NCBI GenBank assembly: GCA_963920705.1 | Contig: OY987225.1 | Span: 34,573,458 to 34,637,457 of the forward strand | Direction: 5' to 3' | Length of the DNA: 64,000 nt | Source: Odiellus spinosus | Taxonomy: Eukaryota; Arthropoda; Arachnida; Opiliones; Phalangiidae | Part shown: positions 46,488 through 58,157 of the stretch, piece by piece | Position numbering within the stretch: the stretch's first letter is position 1 | Layout of the letters: each line of letters opens with the position of its first letter | The notes under the pieces: model-generated | Told to the model about the DNA's origin: nothing | Seen by the model: the letters and a program-made list of their open reading frames with translations, nothing else | Databases searched by the model: none | Translations under genes and position numbers: made by a program

Positions 46488-46839
46488 AACATCAAACAGT
46501 TCGTGGCGAAATAACGATGAGACGCGATGTTATAATATTTGAGAATAACGCGGGGGGAGGGGGGGCTATTTCTTAATGATGTGTTAATTAAGAAGTGGTT
46601 GGCCCATCATTCATCGGAGGATTCGGCTGTCTAAGAATATATACGTTAAGGTAACGTACGAGGCATGGCTAATTCGCGCGAGGCCAAGAAGGGCTAGCGC
46701 CTTCTCCTCACGAAGTAAAGAGATTGGAGGAGGCTCATCGGCCGCTAGCCACAATAAAAGTCGACTTTTCGATGCCTTCTATGACGCTGATATAAATTTT
46801 TATACAAAAAAATACAAGTCATAAATAGGAACCAACTGG

Positions 46840-46882
<43 letters not shown>

Positions 46883-47234
46883 AGAAAAAAAAAGCTCGTT
46901 TCTTATTCGAGTCCTGTTTTTCTTCTTTCTATTATTTAATAATTTGAAAAGAAATGACCGACGAAATTACGCTCTCTCTCTCTCTCTATCTTGGTTCTCT
47001 AGCCGCCATCACGCGGGTATTTAAACACCGAGACTCAAAAGACTACAAATTCAAGCCACCCCCCCTCCCTTTCTTATTATAGAACTTTTCTTCAACTCAA
47101 TTATATATCCAATCATTGATGGAGAAAACCAAATTGCAAAATTAAACATACCCCATCCCAATTACGCTTTTTTCTGCTATTCAAAAATCAATGCGTCATC
47201 TTGCCTAATGGAAAATAATCTAGATTTTATTGCA
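46488..47234. other. Intergenic; 36-A run and CT microsatellite
   Basis: A homopolymer of 36 A at 46844-46879 and a CT repeat at about 46973-46987. No gene or element recognised. Confidence 0.6.
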
Positions 47235-47945
47235 TGTTAATCCGAATTCAATTTCATGTTAGGCCGAATTATATTCTTAATTAATACGAATTATATTTCA
47301 CGTTAATCCGAATTATATTCCATATTAATCCGATTTATATTCCTATAGTTAATCCGAAGTCTATTACCGAGTTAATCCGATTTTTAATCTTGGAAATTAA
47401 TCTGAATTTTATTCTTTGAATTTAATCTGAATTTTATCCTTAGAACCGTGTTAATGTTATTCAAAATTCCGTGTTAATTTTATTCAAAAATCCGTGTTAG
47501 TTTTATTCAAAATTCTGTGTTAATTTTATTCAAAATTCCGTGTTAATTTTATTCAAAATTCCGTGTTAATTTTATTCAAAATTCAGTGTTAATTTTATTC
47601 AAAATTCCGTGTTAATTTTATTCAAAATTCCGTGTTAATTTTATTCAAAATTCCGTGTTAATTTTATTCAAAATTCCGTGTTAATTTTATTCAAAATTCC
47701 GTGTTAATTTTATTCAAAATTCCGTGTTAGTTTTATTCAAAATTCCGTGTTAGTTTTATTCAAAATTCCGTGTTAATTTTATTCAAAATTCCGTGTTAAT
47801 TTTATTCAAAATTCCGTGTTCATTTTATTCAAAATTTTGTGTAAAGTTAACCACAAATTTCCGGTTAATTTCATCCCAAATAAAATATAAATTATATTTC
47901 AAATTCCGTGTTAATTTTACAATATGTTAATTTTATCCGAAATTA
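47235..47945. repeat. 23-bp minisatellite with degenerate edges
   Basis: The core at about 47446-47845 has some 17 copies of TTAATTTTATTCAAAATTCC plus GTG. The edges (47235-47440 and 47850-47945) hold related but decayed units such as TTAATCCGAATTATATT. Homogenised centre and decayed edges are typical of unequal exchange. Confidence 0.95.
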
Positions 47946-48129
47946 TTTAAACAAAATCATATTTAAATATTAACAGTTAATTACTTAATTGGATGGTGTA
48001 TATTATCATCGCGGGTTTTTAATTGTTACATTAATATCTCTACTCTACTCATGATTTACACGCGTACCTCAGTTCACGCTACTTGAATCCATATCCAAAA
48101 AAAATTACATAACCGTGAACATATATTAT

Positions 48130-48214
48130 ACGCGTTCAGCGACGAGTACCGGACATACCGCTTATAAAAGTAAATACATTAATCGGTCGAATCGGTACGC
48201 GTAGCTGAACGCGT
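48130..48214. repeat. ACGCGTTCAGC foldback
   Basis: ACGCGTTCAGC (48130-48140) and GCTGAACGCGT (48204-48214) are exact inverses. Inner GAGTACCGG pairs with TCGGTACGC-type sequence. Related in termini to 3477-3561. Confidence 0.7.
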
Positions 48215-48964
48215 CCACTATATACGCGGATACGTCTTAATTGGCACCAGGTTGGCGCGAAGGAATAAAAATATAGACCCGCTAAATAATCTCCAGCTAT
48301 AGCTGGTTTAATGATAGGGTTACGGCGTGCGTGAAACCCAAACACCAGAAGACACCGTGTTCCGAAAAAGGGAGAGACACGACGACATAACGGACGAGTG
48401 GCGGCGAGGTAATTGTCTTCCCACAAAACGCTAATTACAACCTCTAGTTCTATATAGATAGCAGAGCGACACTAGAGGAGGGGAAGGGATAAAAAAGGCC
48501 ACCCCAAATCAAAGGGCTAGACTCTAGCCGGTAGCTAAATTACGCCACTAATTATCCGTAACCTCGACCCGGCGGCGGCGACTATCTCGACACTACTTGG
48601 CCGCCGCCGCCGCCGGGAGGAGATCCTTTGTCTTGCATTTTTTTAACGGAACTCGGGCTCTCCGGCCCGACACTCTCCCATTCTGTCATCAGTCTCTTGG
48701 CGCCACTCGAGTTATATATATATATATATACCACAGTGCAGTGGGTTCTTTACCTTCAATTGGCAGCTTATTATAACCTCCCCGTAATCTCCGCGATAGT
48801 TGAGGTAATTTGTGTAATTAAATATTAAATATTTCGATGGAATTTGGGATTTATAAATACAGGATTATTATCCACAAAATTATATTATGTACAAAATTAA
48901 TGCCGGGTTTGGTTAAATAGTTTTAAAGAGTTATTAAAATAAAAAAAGAGTGAAATTATATGGG
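48215..48964. other. Intergenic; CCG and TA microsatellites
   Basis: CCGCCGCCGCCGCCG near 48602-48616 and a TA repeat near 48714-48731. The 96-codon minus frame (48136-48426) overlaps the foldback and is not called. No gene supported. Confidence 0.5.
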
Positions 48965-49463
48965 AAAAATGGCGCGAAATTATTGAAAATGGCGGGAGAT
49001 TATTATGAAGGTCGCGATATTATTGAAAAGCGCGCGAAATTATCAAAAAGCTAGCGAAATTATTAAAAAGGTAGCGAAATTATTAAAAAGCGCGCGAAAT
49101 TATTAAAAAGGGCGCGAAATTATTATAAAGGGCGCGAAATTATTAAAAAGGGCGCGAAATTATTAAAAAGGGCGCGAAATTATTAAAAAGCGCGCGAAAT
49201 TATTAAAAAGGGCGCGAAATTATTAAAATGTGCGCAAAATAATAAAAAAGCGCGCGAAATTATAAAAAAGCGCACGAAATTAATAAAAAGCGCGCGAAAT
49301 TATGGAAAATAAGGCACGAAATTATTAAAAAGTGCGCGAAATTATTAAAAATAGTGTTGGATTATTATAAAAATGGCTATTAGAAATTATATATGCATAA
49401 TTAAAAAAAGGCGCGAAATGAGTAAAAAAGCGTGAGAAATGATTAAAAAGCGCGCGAGATTTC
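48965..49463. repeat. 20-bp minisatellite with GCGCGAAATTATT core
   Basis: About 24 copies of GGCGCGAAATTATTAAAAAG, with GGCGC and CGCGC variants. GCGCGAAA equals an E2F-type core in one orientation. Period is the same as the giant satellite but the sequence is unrelated. Confidence 0.95.
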
Positions 49464-50250
49464 TTTTGATACAAATGTTTCTTATTTTATATTAAGCCTT
49501 AAAGCCTGGCGACTTATTGAAAACTCCCAAAATGATGTAAACAAAGCACGCCCGAACGATTTTGTAATACGAAACAAGCCAAAAAAGGTATTCCTTTTCG
49601 TTTCCAGATACATATAGCGTGTTTAAGAGGGGGAACATATAGATACACGTATTCATTAGTGGCGTTTTGAGCGGCTCAATTAAGGGATATGACGTAAATA
49701 GAAAAGACGCAGATGTATTCTAAGTTACAAATTAACTATTCCGAGAGCAAAAAAAAATAATTGTCGATTTATTACAACTCGTAAAACGCTTGGAAATACA
49801 AGTTTTTAGAGGTCACGCGGACCAAGGCAGAAAAAGTCCTAAAAAAAATGTCACGATTTTAGGAGATTTATTTTTTTAATATCTATTTAGTCTAGAAGTT
49901 CCGAGTTAGCGAGGGTTAAATAACAGGTTACGAACCGAGAGCGGTTTCTTTCTATATCATCTACTTAGTACGAGAGAGCAATAGCGGTCGGAGGTATAAC
50001 ACACCGAAACTTAACCTACGCGGATTGATTTCTATCGTTAATCCTCGTAGGGAAAAAAGTAGATTTGAAAGTATCTTCTAGAACGAATGATTTGAAAAAA
50101 TATATTTTTTTCCTAAGTTAAAAAGCTCAAATACATTATTATAGGTACAATAGGTTTCTTTCGAGATGTTTTTCCATCTTCACAATTCAGTTTCTATTTT
50201 CAAGGAGTTAATACCGAGCTTACTCTTAGCTTTAAAGCGTTACAACTTTC
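49464..50250. other. Intergenic, nothing recognised
   Basis: No gene, array or inverted-repeat element identified. Confidence 0.5.
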
Positions 50251-50874
50251 TTAAAGGAAGAATTAAATATTTTAAGTGAAATAAATTGATTCGATTTGAG
50301 ACTAATTATATTTGATTCGAGACTAATTAGATTTAATTCGAGATTAAATTGATTCGATTGGAGATTAAAAATTTTCGATTCAAGACTGAATTGATTCGAT
50401 TCGAGACTAAATTGATTTGATTCGAGACTAGATTCATTTGCTTTGAGACTAAATTAAATTTCATTTGAGACTAAATTGATTTGAACTGAGACTAAATTAA
50501 TTTCATTTCAGACTAAATTTCATTTGAGACTAAATTTCATTTGAGACTAAATTTCATTTGAGACTAAATTTCATTTGAAACTAAATTTCATTTGAGACTA
50601 AATTAATTTCATATGGGACTAAATTTGATTTAAAACTACATTTGATTTGAGACTAAATTGATTTGATTTTTGATTTGAGACTAAATTAATTTGAATTGAG
50701 ACTAAATTAATCTGATTCGAGACTAAATAGATTTGATTTTAAACAAAATTAATTTTATTTTGCCTGAATGAAATGATATCCTTTTTGTATTAATTATAGA
50801 TAAATCAGCAATAAAATGTATGGCTAGGCCTAAATATGAAATAATTTAATGAAGGAGTTTCATTCCACCTTTAA
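50251..50874. mobile_element. TTAA-family element enclosing a minisatellite
   Basis: The left end is TTAAAGGAAGAATTAAAT and the right is AGTTTCATTCCACCTTTAA, with TTAA at both edges (50251-50254, 50871-50874). Most of the interior is the GAGACTAAATT array at 50281-50755. Confidence 0.65.
50281..50755. repeat. GAGACTAAATT minisatellite, 17 to 24 bp units
   Basis: More than twenty units around GATTCGAGACTAAATTGATT. In the middle they collapse to a 17-bp form, ATTTCATTTGAGACTAA. Unit length changes along the array. Confidence 0.9.
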
Positions 50875-51380
50875 GGTCAGGATTTAAGGCATCCCGTATA
50901 CATATAGCTCGGAGCTTACTGAAAACTGCGAATAAATTGCAACTTCATTTACTCGGTATAGTTCATCGAGGTAAATATTAGCAATAGAGTAGAATGTGGA
51001 GTGGGTGGATGAAGAATAAGTGGATTTCTAGGCTCGGGTTCATTGGGTGTATTTGGGTGGACAACGGGTGATGTTAGCGTCGCTCAAACGACGCCGCCGT
51101 CGCCGAGTACTTTTCCGTATATTGCGCGAATAAGGCGCCTTTGTTTCCTACCTCGACTACAATTACCGGCTCGCCAAGGTGTACCGTGTCACGACCTTAC
51201 CAAAAAAAACAAAAAAACCCTGGCCATCTAGGATAGGTAGGTATAGTGTAGAAATCCTCCTTAATTCCCCCTCTGAGTTGACACCGTGTCAATTATTTTT
51301 AAATGACCCCCAAAAATAATTATTATTTGAAATTAATAATTTTATATCAAATGTAAATAATTTTAAAGGCCTTAAAATAA

Positions 51381-51804
51381 GCCGCGTTCATACTAGGCAG
51401 CTTGGAATCGATTTAAAGCGTTTCAAAACAATTCGCTGATCAGGAAACTCGTCTTTTCTCGAATCGATTTGATTCGATTTCTCGAAACTGCTTCGGGAAC
51501 CAGTTTCGTACCGATTTGGTTCCAACAACCGATAGAGGAAGCCGCGATAAATCGATTTATAAAAGTAAAGCGTCACGTGAACGGGAAACGTCTTATCTCG
51601 AATCGATTTGTTTCGATTTCTCGAAACTGCTTCGGGAACCAGTTTCGTAGCGATTCGGCTGGTTTCAACAACCGATAGATGAAGCTACGATAAATCGATT
51701 TATAAAGATAACGCGTGAACACGTGACGCTTAAAACGATTTGAAATAATATCGGTTTGATTTTATCGTTTCAAATCGATTAGGAAATGCTAGTGCGAACG
51801 AAGC
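51381..51804. mobile_element. GCGTTCACACTAG-type element with internal duplication
   Basis: The left end GCCGCGTTCATACTAGGCAG and the inverse of the right end GCTTCGTTCGCACTAGCAT pair, and AATCGATTTAAAGCG pairs with CGTTTCAAATCGATT further in. The interior holds two copies of a ~130-bp block (GAATCGATTTGATTCGATTT and GAATCGATTTGTTTCGATTT, then CTCGAAACTGCTTCGGGAAC). One block matches the window's first bases. Frames here are incidental. Confidence 0.8.
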
Positions 51805-52238
51805 TTTTAAAAACTCAACTGCTGTATTAAAAGAAAACAAGTTTAATTGTGAATTTGTTCTTATACGTATTTAATCAGCCGTTCTCCGATTCTCTCTCTT
51901 TGATTGGGGGTTGGAAATGATTAGAAATAAAATGTAAACCATTATTAATGTCGTCTTTGAGGTTTCGCTCGCGATCTCGACATTTTATAATAAGTTGAAA
52001 CGGAAAAACACGCGTTCTTACGTCATTTTGGACATCAATTGAATTGAATTAGCTAAATACACAATGTTATACGCGATTAATATAAATCAACTAAGAGAGT
52101 GTAGACATCGTGCGCAATTTTACATATTCGGGTTTGCAACGCGTCGGAAACTAACGCGGAGGAATACCTAATGATAAGCTTCAAAAGGGAAAACTATTTC
52201 GGCAAAACTATGTTAAACTGAGGAACATAGCCCAAGGT

Positions 52239-52806
52239 TTAAAGGGAGTATGAACTCCAGGGTGACCCTCGGGGAAATGACTCGAATATTTTATAGGTAA
52301 TAGAGGATGAAAATAACACTAAACTGGTAGGAAAATATAGGAGAAATAACATTAAAATAGAAGGAAAGTATAGGAGAAATAACTCTAAAATTGTAGGAAA
52401 ATATTGGGGAAATAATACTAAAAATTATATGAAAATATATGAGAAATAACAATAAAATTATAAGAAAATATAGAAGAAGTAACGCTAAAACTGTAGGAAA
52501 ATAACGGAGAACTAACACTAAAATTGTAGAAAAATACAGGAGAAATAAAACTAAAATTGTAGGGAAATAACGGAGAAATAACACTAAAACTGTAAGAAAC
52601 TATATGAAAAATAACAATTATTGGAAATATAGGAAATTGCTAACGCATATAGCTTACAGTAAGGATTAACAACTTTACGCGTAGCTTTAGATGTTGAATA
52701 AAATTATAATCGATTATAGGAATAAGCGTTAAATTATAGAAAATTTAGAAAGGAGGTGAAAATATAGGAAAAAATCGAAAGTGGTTCGAATTCATTCTCT
52801 ATTTAA
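52239..52806. mobile_element. TTAA-family ends flanking a CAGGGTGACC element
   Basis: TTAAAGGGAGTATGAACTC at 52239-52257 and AATTCATTCTCTATTTAA at about 52789-52806 are inverted TTAA-family ends. Everything between is the second copy of the CAGGGTGACC element (52258-52788). The simplest reading is that the latter inserted into a short TTAA micro-element like the one at 46428-46487. Confidence 0.7.
52258..52788. mobile_element. Second CAGGGTGACC element, with 33-bp tandem repeat
   Basis: The left terminus CAGGGTGACC matches 18225. The right terminus is decayed (AAGTGGTTCG). Shared interior includes AGGAGGTGAAAATATAGGAA near the right end. A 33-bp repeat (GGAAAATATAGGAGAAATAA-type) fills 52295-52610. 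Since 33 is divisible by three, a minus frame with an 11-residue period is open there and is not a gene. Confidence 0.75.
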
Positions 52807-53360
52807 GCGAAACAAACGCGCTCCAATTTGATTCTTTTTTATTTAGGCGTCGAAGATCAGATTGTCATTAAATAAGCGACTGTACACTTGTTTTAACGCG
52901 GGGCGATTCAAAAACCAAAGCGGTTCTTTATTATATTTCGTAAAACCCATTGAATAAATAATTGCCCTCCTCCTCGAGTAGAGAGAGAAATTTTTAATTT
53001 GCTCAGGTGCTGTTCGGTTCTGATACATCCACCCAAAGACAAATATTGGAGCGATCTCGGTACGCCGCGCATTCTTAATTGTTCCGACGTTTTTAGACTA
53101 TACGCCACGTATTCGCGCCAAATTAAAACTTTTATAGCTTTACAAAATTAAACCGAAGGTTAGGGAGGGGGGAAGAAACCGTTTCAACATTTTTACATAT
53201 TAACATAAGTATAAGAAGAAATCTTAAAAATGGTTCAATATTTCAACAGTTTTGCAGCTTTGAGCCTATTTTATCCAGTTAAAACTGATTATTTTATGGA
53301 GTTTAAAAATGCGGCTGTTTTATATTTTTTAATATATTCATAAGCTCGCTTTATAATATT
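52807..53360. other. Intergenic, nothing recognised
   Basis: Short frames at 52843-53108 show no motif. No element seen. Confidence 0.5.
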
Positions 53361-53706
53361 ATCTCGGGCCAATTTTTAATAATCTCGCGCGCAAATTTAT
53401 ATTTCGCGCCATTTTCAATACTTTCCCGCGCAAATTATTATTTCGCGCTCTTTTCAATATTCTCGCGCTGTTTTAAATTACTATTTAATGCCCTTTTTTT
53501 ATAGTCTCGCGCGCGTGTTTTAAATTATTATTTCTCGCCTTGTATTGAAAAGAATCTCGCGCGCAAATTTAAATTATTTCACGCGCGCTGTTAAAATATC
53601 ATTTCGCGCCTTTTTGAAATAATCTCGCGCGCGTTTAAGTTATTATTTCACGCGCTTTTTCAAAAATCTCGCGCGTATTTTAAAATCTTATTTCGCGCCT
53701 TTTTTC
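53361..53706. repeat. Degenerate TTTCGCGC / CTCGCGCGC array
   Basis: Irregular alternation of ATTATTTCGCGCC and AATCTCGCGCGC with AT-rich spacers, about ten periods of 30 to 40 bp. In core it is the inverse of the 48965-49463 array, but much more diverged. Confidence 0.8.
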
Positions 53707-54769
53707 AATGTAAAGATCAACCGCGAATAAACTAATTCTTCAGAAGGTTATTCGTTGAAATGATTATTAAGAAAAAAAGATTTAAAATGAATGAAAGTGG
53801 TCCGTTCTAAATAAAGATCTCGCGAAATCCAAGAGGGCAGAAATTTCAATTTGAACCTTTCTTTAAATCGATGATGAAAATTTACGTTTTCGGTAGAAAT
53901 AAAATTCGATTAAATTTAAACACGCGAAAGAATTAGGGATTATAATAGTTCACTCGACCCTCGGACCTTAAATCCCCCCCCCCCCAAATATAACGGCTTA
54001 TACATTCCCTTAAAGGACCACGCTAACGGAACTTTTTTTAAAACTCGAAATCGCGGGAGAAAAATCGTTAAATTCACCCAAAAACAGTTTCATCTATAGT
54101 CTATAACGCTTAATGACTATTTTTATATCTACGGGGCTTATAATAATAGTATCCTTCCGCCGTAGTATTCGACGCGCTGTAAATTGATACTTCGCGCGAG
54201 AAATTTTTTCTTTTTCAAATTTAATAGTTTATTCGCTAGATTGGAAGGAATTGAGGTAAAGGCGGGGGAGATAGTAAAGTTAGATTAATAGAGTCATTAT
54301 TTTCAAGCCGATCTCTCGATGATTCTATTGGTTTAAATTGAGTGGACGAAATGAATATATAGGTATGGCCTCATTTCGAGTAATGATCTCTCCTAAAAAC
54401 GAATCAAGATAAACCGATCGAAAAAATTACTTAAAAAATGGCCCCCATCAAGGTTTCATAGAAATAAATAGAAAAAGTTTCAAATGAGAGTCATGGATAT
54501 TTGCCACGATAGAAATTTCCTTCAAATTATTTTTAAAATCATAAAAAAAATTTTTTTTTTTCAAAAGCTTCACGTGTTTTTTGGTGATTAGGGTTAGATT
54601 GGATATTCAATTATTATCAGAAGTAAATTTAATTTATTAGTCAAAGTGTAGAGTTCAAATTTAAGCGAATTTTTCACGAACTCAAAATGGAAATTTAGTT
54701 GAAAGATGATTTAAATTAGGTATACAAAATTCTAACAGTTTTCGTATAATTTTTACGAAACCAATTTTC
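53707..54769. other. Intergenic; 12-C run, no gene seen
   Basis: C homopolymer at about 53974-53985. Otherwise AT-rich without recognised elements. Confidence 0.5.
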
Positions 54770-55205
54770 CTAAAATTTTCAAGATTTTCCCATTAATATT
54801 TCCCCGAAATTTCCAAATATTTCCCTGTAATTTCCAAGTATGTCCACCAATATTTTCCCAAAATTTCCAGGTTTTTGCACAAATATTTCCCCGAAAATTC
54901 CAGGTTTTTGCACAAATATTTATATTTCCACGAAAATTCCAGGTATTTCCACTAATATTTCCCTTAAATTTCCAGCTTTTTCTACAAATATTTCTCTAAA
55001 ATTTCCAGGTCCAAGAAACCACCGAATATATTAAGACAAACCCAACGAAAAACCAAAATTTTGGTGAATTGCATAACAACCCATTTAGACCAATAAACCT
55101 AAATCTCAAATTTCCCTGACTTTCAGAAATATTTTTAAATTTCCGTGAATTTTTTGCCTTTAATTTCCCTGAGATTTCCAGGGTAATTTGCGTGAACCCT
55201 GATTT
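54770..55205. repeat. 33-bp minisatellite and TTCCCTGA-type repeat
   Basis: 54770-55010 contains about seven units of ~33 bp with AATTCCAGGTTTTTGCACAA. 55100-55205 (AATTTCCCTGACTTTCAGAA, CCAGGGTAATTTGCGTGAAC) resembles the TTCCCTGAC-rich family and ends ACCCTG, a plausible terminus. The opposing frames here are repeat translations. Confidence 0.75.
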
Positions 55206-55919
55206 AATAACTATTAGGGATAACATAGAAAAAAATTGCAGAGTTTAACCCTTCCCCCGAAATCCCCGAAACTAGGTAAACAATTAAGCGTATTGAAAGC
55301 GTACACCTTCGCGTACACGTACACGTTTCGTTCGTGATTCCAAGATCTATATTTAATTTAACTAAATTCAATTTAGTTCAAATTGGCGTTTCTTCATTTT
55401 CTAAGGAGTCTGGTTGGACTAATAGAAAATTGCGCTAAACATAAGCAGATGTTTCTCGAAAATTAAATTTCAAAGGAGGCAATATTTTTAACATCCGTAC
55501 GTGGTCGTATATTAAATAATCGAGGTTTGACCCGCCTCTTTTAATAACGCCAAGTAATAATAGTAGCTTTTAATGGTCTCTTCGTATACCTAGAGAACTC
55601 TCGGATTTCGTCATTATTAAAACTATAGGGCCGAGATATTATTACCGAGTTTTTGGACCAATGGCCTTTTTAGCGCCAAATTTCCCCGAACGGCTCTTTC
55701 CGATTGGTCGACATCCAGTTCCGTCCGCGATCTCCTAACGTATCATTAAATCTATAATACTATAGCCAAAAGAAAAAGCCACGAAACCAGTATTCAAAAA
55801 CAAAATGAACCACAGCTCGACACACGGATCAAGCAGCCAGCCAGAGAGAAACGCCATATTTTCTTAATGACTATAAAATTCACAGCGTGCTATAACGCAA
55901 AATACGCAATACGTAACAC
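55206..55919. other. Intergenic, nothing recognised
   Basis: No gene or array seen. The 7-bp GTAACAC flank of the next element is at 55913-55919. Confidence 0.5.
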
Positions 55920-56337
55920 CAGACGTATATAATAACCCCCTTCGGGGGGAAGTATGAAAGGTAGGCAAAATCGACGAACAACGAGTGCCCGGCGTAAATC
56001 GCGGCGGATCGACACGCCGCTTTACTCCCAAAAAATAGTTACACCATTTTGAACCTCACTAAATTTTCCCTACGCGCGCTTCCGGAACTCGCGAGCCGAA
56101 GTCAACCTTCGACTCCACATTAACAGACAGCCTGACTACTGAGACAGGAAGTTCTAAACACAAATCGAGCCGTCTTGTTTATACAAAGACCATTTACTAG
56201 AGTAGCGACATTGAGAAGTCCAGCGCGAGCTAGTGGCCTAGATAGTCAGCAGCGGGCTCTCGTTTTTCGTGATTTTTAGCATTGGTAGTATAGGGGCTTT
56301 CATACTTCCCCCCGAAGGGGTTTATTATATACCTCTG
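55920..56337. mobile_element. 418-bp element with ~47-bp inverted ends and 7-bp flanking duplication
   Basis: The left end CAGACGTATATAATAACCCC and the inverse of the right end CAGAGGTATATAATAAACCC are inverted copies. Similarity continues through TTCGGGGGGAAGTATGAAAG, for about 47 bases in all. GTAACAC flanks both sides directly (55913-55919 and 56338-56344). The interior is GC-richer than its surroundings and non-coding. CAG-initial ends with a short duplication suggest a hAT-like MITE, but hAT normally gives 8 bp. Confidence 0.9.
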
Positions 56338-56354
56338 GTAACACCAGCTAACAG

Positions 56355-56486
56355 GGTTGGCACAGTTTTTTCAGATTCAAATTCCCTGATTTTTCTCTGA
56401 CTTTTTAAAATATCTTAAAAAATTCCCTGACCTTTTTGGTTCATATTCAAATTCCCTGATTTTTCCCTGTTTTCCCTGACAAGTCT
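56355..56486. mobile_element. Short copy of TTCCCTGAC-rich element
   Basis: Starts GGTTGGCACAGTTTTTTCAG and ends near TTTTCCCTGACAAGTCTG. Homologous to 19626-19939 but lacking most of its middle. Confidence 0.75.
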
Positions 56487-56782
56487 GTATTTACGTAAAT
56501 TCTATCTAGCCAATTGCGGTTATATTTCTACGCTAAAATATAAATTAAGAAAATGAAGAAAAATATATTTGGGCAGTGTGGGAAAATATCCTTATATATG
56601 ATATCCACATTCTTCTAAAAAAAAGCTTCAATGATCATTAAGAAATATTTCATATCGTCTTTTTGGAATCTAATGTTTAAACTGAAAGTAAAATACCATC
56701 AACTCGCGGTCTAAGAAAGAGAGAAAAAAAATTATTTCTTTATTTCTTTCGCTTTAATCATAAACTTTCAATTTGCTCGCTC

Positions 56783-56829
56783 GCCGCCGCCGCCACCGCC
56801 GCCGCCACCGCCGCCACCGCCGCCACCGC
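56783..56829. repeat. CCGCCA/CCG microsatellite
   Basis: CGCCGCCGCCGCCACCGCCG-type array of about 47 bp, a GC-rich island in AT-rich sequence. Too short and isolated to support a coding polyproline or polyalanine tract. Confidence 0.85.
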
Positions 56830-57104
56830 GACAAAAAACTCCTTCTTATATCCGGGCACGCTTCATTTTCCACTAAAATATCGTTAAAAAGCCGCCGGGA
56901 GAATTCAATTCGCGCTAAGCCGAACTAATCCCTACTATTTCAAGATTTCAACGCCTTAATACGAGGGTAAATAGCCTCGGAAATACGCGGAACATTAAGA
57001 ATGAACGCTAGAGTACGCCATTAAAAAACTTAGAAATAAGGAAACCCCTTTTACAGATTTTTAGTCGCGCGAAAAATGCTTTCCAGACACTATAGCGTTC
57101 ACGC

Positions 57105-57395
57105 TAAAGATATATGAAAAATGATCCGCAATTCTTTTTAACATCGATGTACAATATAGCCTTTGACTGTACAAATTTCACGCGCCAGAGCGGGACACGT
57201 CCCCCTCTGGCGCGTGAGTCTTTGGCGAGCACGAGCGCGTGAAAATATTTCCTATTCCTGATATTTTTGGCGCGTGAAATTTGAAGAGTCTTTAGCGAGC
57301 ATTAGCGCGTGAAAATAATTACTATTCCTGACATTTTTGGCGCGTGGAATTTGTAGAGTCTTTGGCAAACATTAGCGCGTGAGAATATTTAAAAA
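57105..57395. mobile_element. Relative of the 2271-2636 element
   Basis: The terminus AGATATATGAAAAATGATCC at about 57109 is followed by the same internal repeat, here in inverted orientation (GCGAGCATTAGCGCGTGAAA; TTTTTGGCGCGTGAAATTTG), about three units of ~70 bp. A second terminus was not found, so the copy may be truncated. A GA microsatellite lies just beyond (about 57462-57486). Confidence 0.7.
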
Positions 57396-57756
57396 AAAAA
57401 AAACTTTGGGTGCCGGAGTAACTACTCTGGATCATCTTGTTTCCTTTAACGCGGACTTGGAGCGAGAGAGAGAGAGAGAGAGAGAGGCGTCGAAGGAAAG
57501 CCGGCATAAAGGGGATAAAACTAATAGTCCTACGCCTATATATTTGGCCCCAAACCCCCAACCCCTTCTGCCCCGTAATAACCGCTAAAAATAAATAGAA
57601 ATCTATACTATCACCAGAAAAAAAGAGTCGAGTTTTAAACATTTCGTATATGGAGAGCTCTATATGGTTGCGGAATACGCTTCTTAATCACGTGTACATA
57701 TAGCAAAGTAGAAACCTTTCTCTAGAGAATATCATCGCCAAGTTTAAACTACGGAT

Positions 57757-58157
57757 CTAAAGGGGTAATGAAACGCGCCAAAATAATAAAGGGGGATATT
57801 GAGGTTAACAAAAATTTACCTCTTACAACAAAATATATGTCTAAAGAATAGTATTTCTAAGGAAGGGATATTTAGGATTTTTTTAAGGAATGGCTAAGGG
57901 AAATTTAGGCAATTTCTAAGAAAGGATATTTATGGAATTATGAAGGAAGGGCTCAGGGGTACTTGCCAAAATATAATACAGTTTGGTCCAAATATCAAAA
58001 ATCTCCAAACCCTCTTTATGGGAAATTAACATTGAAATCTTAAAATCAATAGAAATAAATTAAAATATAAAAAGGTGAATTTCCGGATCAGTCCGTAACC
58101 CTTTATAAAGGGTAAGTGTATGAATGAATAATAATTAGCAATTGCATTCTCCCTTTG
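57757..58157. mobile_element. TTAA-family element (~400 bp)
   Basis: The left end is CTAAAGGGGTAATGAAACGC and the right is GCATTCTCCCTTTG. Both TTAA sites are mutated by one base. The interior is non-coding. Confidence 0.55.

Noticed and set aside
48136-48426. 96-codon minus frame
   Set aside because: Starts beside and runs through a foldback repeat; no recognisable domain.
52291-52584. 97-codon hydrophobic minus frame resembling a membrane protein
   Set aside because: Produced by a 33-bp minisatellite, giving an 11-residue period.
54840-55034. 64-codon plus frame with a TNISPKIPGFC-like period
   Set aside because: Also a 33-bp minisatellite translated.
56783-56829. Coding triplet repeat
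   Set aside because: Forty-seven bases of CCG/CCA with no surrounding open frame of note.
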